The notes under the pieces: generated by a model
Seen by the model: the letters and a program-made list of their open reading frames with translations, nothing else
Told to the model about the DNA's origin: nothing
Databases searched by the model: none
Translations under genes and position numbers: made by a program
From: JBOFGK01 sp051649085
Lineage (GTDB): Bacteria; Bacillota_I; Bacilli_A; UBA3375
Direction of reading: 5' to 3'
DNA: 15,241 nucleotides
Assembly (NCBI GenBank): GCA_051649085.1
Contig: JBOFGK010000016.1
Coordinates: 1 to 15,241, forward strand
In this document: positions 13,403 through 15,241 of the stretch, in pieces
Layout of the letters: each line of letters begins with the position of its first letter
How positions within the stretch are numbered: the first letter of the stretch is position 1

Positions 13403-14618
13403 TAATGGAACAAACATTAATTATACACTATTTGGTGAATCTCATAGTGCAGCTGTTGGAATTACAATCCAAGGGCTACCAACAGGTTTTAAACCTGATT
13501 TTAACTTAATTGAGCAAAAACTAATCGCTCGAAGCGGAGGAGCAAGCTTTAATACACCACGACAAGAAAAAAATAATTACCAAATTTTATGTGGCCTTTT
13601 TGAAGGTAAACTAACTGGTACACCACTAACAATTGTTTTTCCAAATTCCAATACTCAAAGCAAAGACTATTCACATCTAGTTACACAACCACGACCAGGC
13701 CATGCCGATTTTGTTGCTAAGCAAAAGTATGAAAATCATCAAGACTATCGAGGGGGAGGCCATTTTTCTGGTCGCTTGACAACACCAATTGTTTTTCTTG
13801 GAGAACTTTGTCGACAAATAATTGTCCAAAAAGTACCGAACTTTCAAATTTGTACACACATTAAACAATTTTCCAAACTTCAAGACACATCATATTATCA
13901 AATTCGATCAACTATAGTCAAAAATATTTTACAAAAACATTTAAGTACAAATGAAGTAACTTTTACGAACGTTTCTAAAGAACAACAAAAGTTAATTATC
14001 AAAGAAATTTATGAAATGCTAAAAGAATTTGAACAACATCTAACAACACTTGATCCTAGCTTCCCGTGCATTGATCAAAAAATGACACATCAAATGATTA
14101 CTGAAGCCCTAAAATGCAAAGCAAATGGGGATAGTCTTGGCGGTGAACTAGAAACCATCATAATTTCGCCTCCACATAGCCTTGGTGAACCGTTTTTCAA
14201 TTCAGTTGAATCAACACTTGCAAAATTAATTTTATCAATTCCGAGCGTAAAATCGATTAATTTTGGCGCAACTGAAAATTTTGTGAAAAAACTTGGTTCT
14301 AAGTGTAAAGATGAAATTTGGTCATTCAATCCAGAAACAAATCAGATCCTTACACCATATAATTTCAATGCTGGAATTAATGGTGGAATAACAAATGGTG
14401 AGCACATTGTTTTTTCCACAATCTGTAAACCAATTTCTTCAATTGGACAAGCACAAAGTACTTTCAACTTTGAAACAATGCAAGTTGAACAATTAGAGAT
14501 TGGTGGTCGACATGATTCAACAGTCATCAATCGAATCATCCCAGTAATTAACGCAGTAAGTGCAATCACAATTTTAGATCTTTATTTAGAAAATGAAAAG
14601 TCTACCAGTTTTAGGTAG
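13392..14618 (+). CDS. aroC: Chorismate synthase
   Basis: Converts EPSP to chorismate using reduced FMN, the last common step. The protein has 408 residues, about 45 longer than E. coli AroC; much of the extra length seems to lie around 150-235. Visible motifs: TLFGESHSAAVG (12-23, catalytic His18), QPRPGHADF (His104), DYRGGGHFSGRLT (118-130, the clostridial form of the GGRSSARET signature), GDSLGGELE, GLGEPFF-like SLGEPFF, GGITNGEHI and GGRHDST (371-377). The canonical Gly after His18 is Ser here. The start has a perfect AGGAGGA (13378-13384) 7 nt upstream and overlaps the aroBA stop by 11 bp, so translation is coupled. The last six codons and the TAG stop lie in the operon terminator. Confidence 0.95.
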   Translation: MKSNNGTNINYTLFGESHSAAVGITIQGLPTGFKPDFNLIEQKLIARSGGASFNTPRQEKNNYQILCGLFEGKLTGTPLTIVFPNSNTQSKDYSHLVTQPRPGHADFVAKQKYENHQDYRGGGHFSGRLTTPIVFLGELCRQIIVQKVPNFQICTHIKQFSKLQDTSYYQIRSTIVKNILQKHLSTNEVTFTNVSKEQQKLIIKEIYEMLKEFEQHLTTLDPSFPCIDQKMTHQMITEALKCKANGDSLGGELETIIISPPHSLGEPFFNSVESTLAKLILSIPSVKSINFGATENFVKKLGSKCKDEIWSFNPETNQILTPYNFNAGINGGITNGEHIVFSTICKPISSIGQAQSTFNFETMQVEQLEIGGRHDSTVINRIIPVINAVSAITILDLYLENEKSTSFR

Positions 14619-14625
14619 ACTTTTT
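14596..14625. terminator. Terminator of the aromatic operon, overlapping the aroC end
   Basis: AAAAGTCTACC (14596-14606) pairs perfectly with GGTAGACTTTT (14614-14624) around a 7-nt loop, followed by T, G and TTT. The aroC stop codon (14616-14618) is in the 3' arm, so a terminating ribosome would cover the hairpin. On the minus strand the A-rich start gives TTTTCATTTTC, so it may also end the converging gene at 14640-14993. Confidence 0.82.
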
Positions 14626-14639
14626 GTTTGCACTACTTT

Positions 14640-14993
14640 TTACTCGCTCATTAATAACATATTAAGCATTTGTAATAAATCTGTTTTAAGGTTGTTTATT
14701 TGATCCATATGCATCGCTTGAAGTGAATCAGATATATTTATGTTTAAACTGAAACCAGTTAATTTTGAGTATCTTACAGTGATCATTGTTCGCACACAGT
14801 CACCAATCGCATCATCATTAATAATTTCTGTATAGAAATATAAAAATGTTTCATTTTCTAGTTTTAGACTTTGGACATAATCAACAATTACTTGTAAGTC
14901 AATTTGCTCAAATTCTTTGAAACCAGTCTGTAACCATTCAAAATTAATTACTTTATCTTCATGTTCAAATGATTCAAAAAAAAGTCTTTCCAT
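14640..14993 (-). CDS. Small acidic cytoplasmic protein of unknown function
   Basis: A 117-residue protein, MERLFFESFEHEDKVINFEW and onward. I do not recognise the family. It has no signal peptide or membrane segment, an acidic N-terminal half, then alternating strand-like segments (TFLYFYTEI, VRTMITVRYS, FSLNINIS) and a helical C-terminus rich in Leu and Met, which suggests a small alpha/beta fold. The start at 14993 has GGAGAG directly upstream; in-frame ATGs at 15008 and 15080 are less likely because the longer N-terminus is Lys/Ile/Tyr-rich, AT-driven sequence without a good site. It converges on aroC and lies just downstream of the tRNA genes on the same strand. It is probably a real gene, judging by composition and start context. 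Confidence 0.65.
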   Translation of the reverse strand: MERLFFESFEHEDKVINFEWLQTGFKEFEQIDLQVIVDYVQSLKLENETFLYFYTEIINDDAIGDCVRTMITVRYSKLTGFSLNINISDSLQAMHMDQINNLKTDLLQMLNMLLMSE

Positions 14994-15105
14994 TGCTCTC
15001 CATTCCATAAAAATACTTGTATTATTCTTACATATATAATAACATAAAAAAAGAAATATTTCTAAATTGACATTAATCAACTTAAAAATATTTTTTTAAA
15101 AAAAA

Positions 15106-15181
<76 letters not shown>

Positions 15182-15186
15182 ATAAA

Positions 15187-15241
15187 TGGTGTCCCGTGCA
15201 GGACTTGAACCTGCGACCCTCGGATTAAAAGTCAGATGCTC
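15187..15241 (-). tRNA. tRNA-Lys (anticodon UUU), cut by the window edge
   Basis: The visible part has the 3' half of the D arm, anticodon arm TCTGA-CTTTTAA-TCCGA (anticodon TTT at 15229-15227), variable loop GGGTC, T arm GCAGG/CCTGC with TTCAAGT, acceptor 3' strand and encoded CCA. The 5' acceptor and D stem are outside the window. The anticodon stem has one U-C mismatch at the middle pair, so either the gene tolerates it or there is a sequence error. Confidence 0.92.

Noticed and set aside
13677..14569. Three minus-strand open frames (13677-13883, 14090-14329, 14342-14569) opposite aroC
   Set aside because: They are antisense shadows of conserved aroC motifs, without promoters or ribosome binding sites.
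15000..15080. Longer N-terminus for the small protein at 14640-14993
   Set aside because: The extension is AT-driven sequence, and the ATG at 14993 has GGAGAG directly before it.

Overview
The window is AT-rich DNA from a low-GC Gram-positive (Bacillota) genome. The evidence is AAGGAG-type ribosome binding sites before almost every gene, sigma-A type TTGACA/TATAAT promoters, U-tailed hairpin terminators, a Thermotoga/Bacillus-type DAHP synthase and clostridial-type AroA/AroC motifs. TGG encodes Trp and TGA stops tyrA, so the genetic code is the standard bacterial one. The genus cannot be fixed from the sequence.

Layout. Bases 1-170 look like the end of an insertion sequence, with the first codons of a probable transposase leaving the window on the minus strand. 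Bases 165-284 hold a promoter, three hairpins and a terminator with no reading frame, so they may encode a small RNA. Bases 314-6132 form a persulfide/CoA-disulfide metabolism region. It has a minus-strand operon (CoA-disulfide reductase-rhodanese fusion plus two small rhodaneses), a divergent ArsR-family gene, and a second minus-strand unit (another ArsR gene followed by an 822-residue CoADR-rhodanese-TusA-DsrE fusion). Each regulator has its own candidate palindromic operator. Bases 6162-8798 carry three tandem paralogous membrane-anchored extracytoplasmic proteins of unknown function. Bases 8894-14625 are an aromatic amino acid operon on the plus strand: DAHP synthase, TyrA, an AroB-AroA fusion, and AroC. 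Bases 14640-14993 encode a small unknown protein on the minus strand. The right edge has tRNA-Thr(UGU) and a cut tRNA-Lys(UUU), both minus strand.

How the parts work together. The aromatic operon makes DAHP, closes the ring (AroB), makes EPSP (AroA) and chorismate (AroC), and directs prephenate to tyrosine (TyrA). AroD, AroE, AroK and PheA are not in the window. Before the first gene lies an 18-codon leader peptide, MAQANLTKSKAYFYFYFS, with six consecutive Tyr/Phe codons. Five RNA segments follow that pair in mutually exclusive ways and end in a terminator. I read this as a ribosome-mediated attenuator sensing Tyr and Phe. The AroB-AroA fusion has the same domain order as the first two domains of the eukaryotic AROM protein. 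These two features and the possible small RNA are the most interesting points here.
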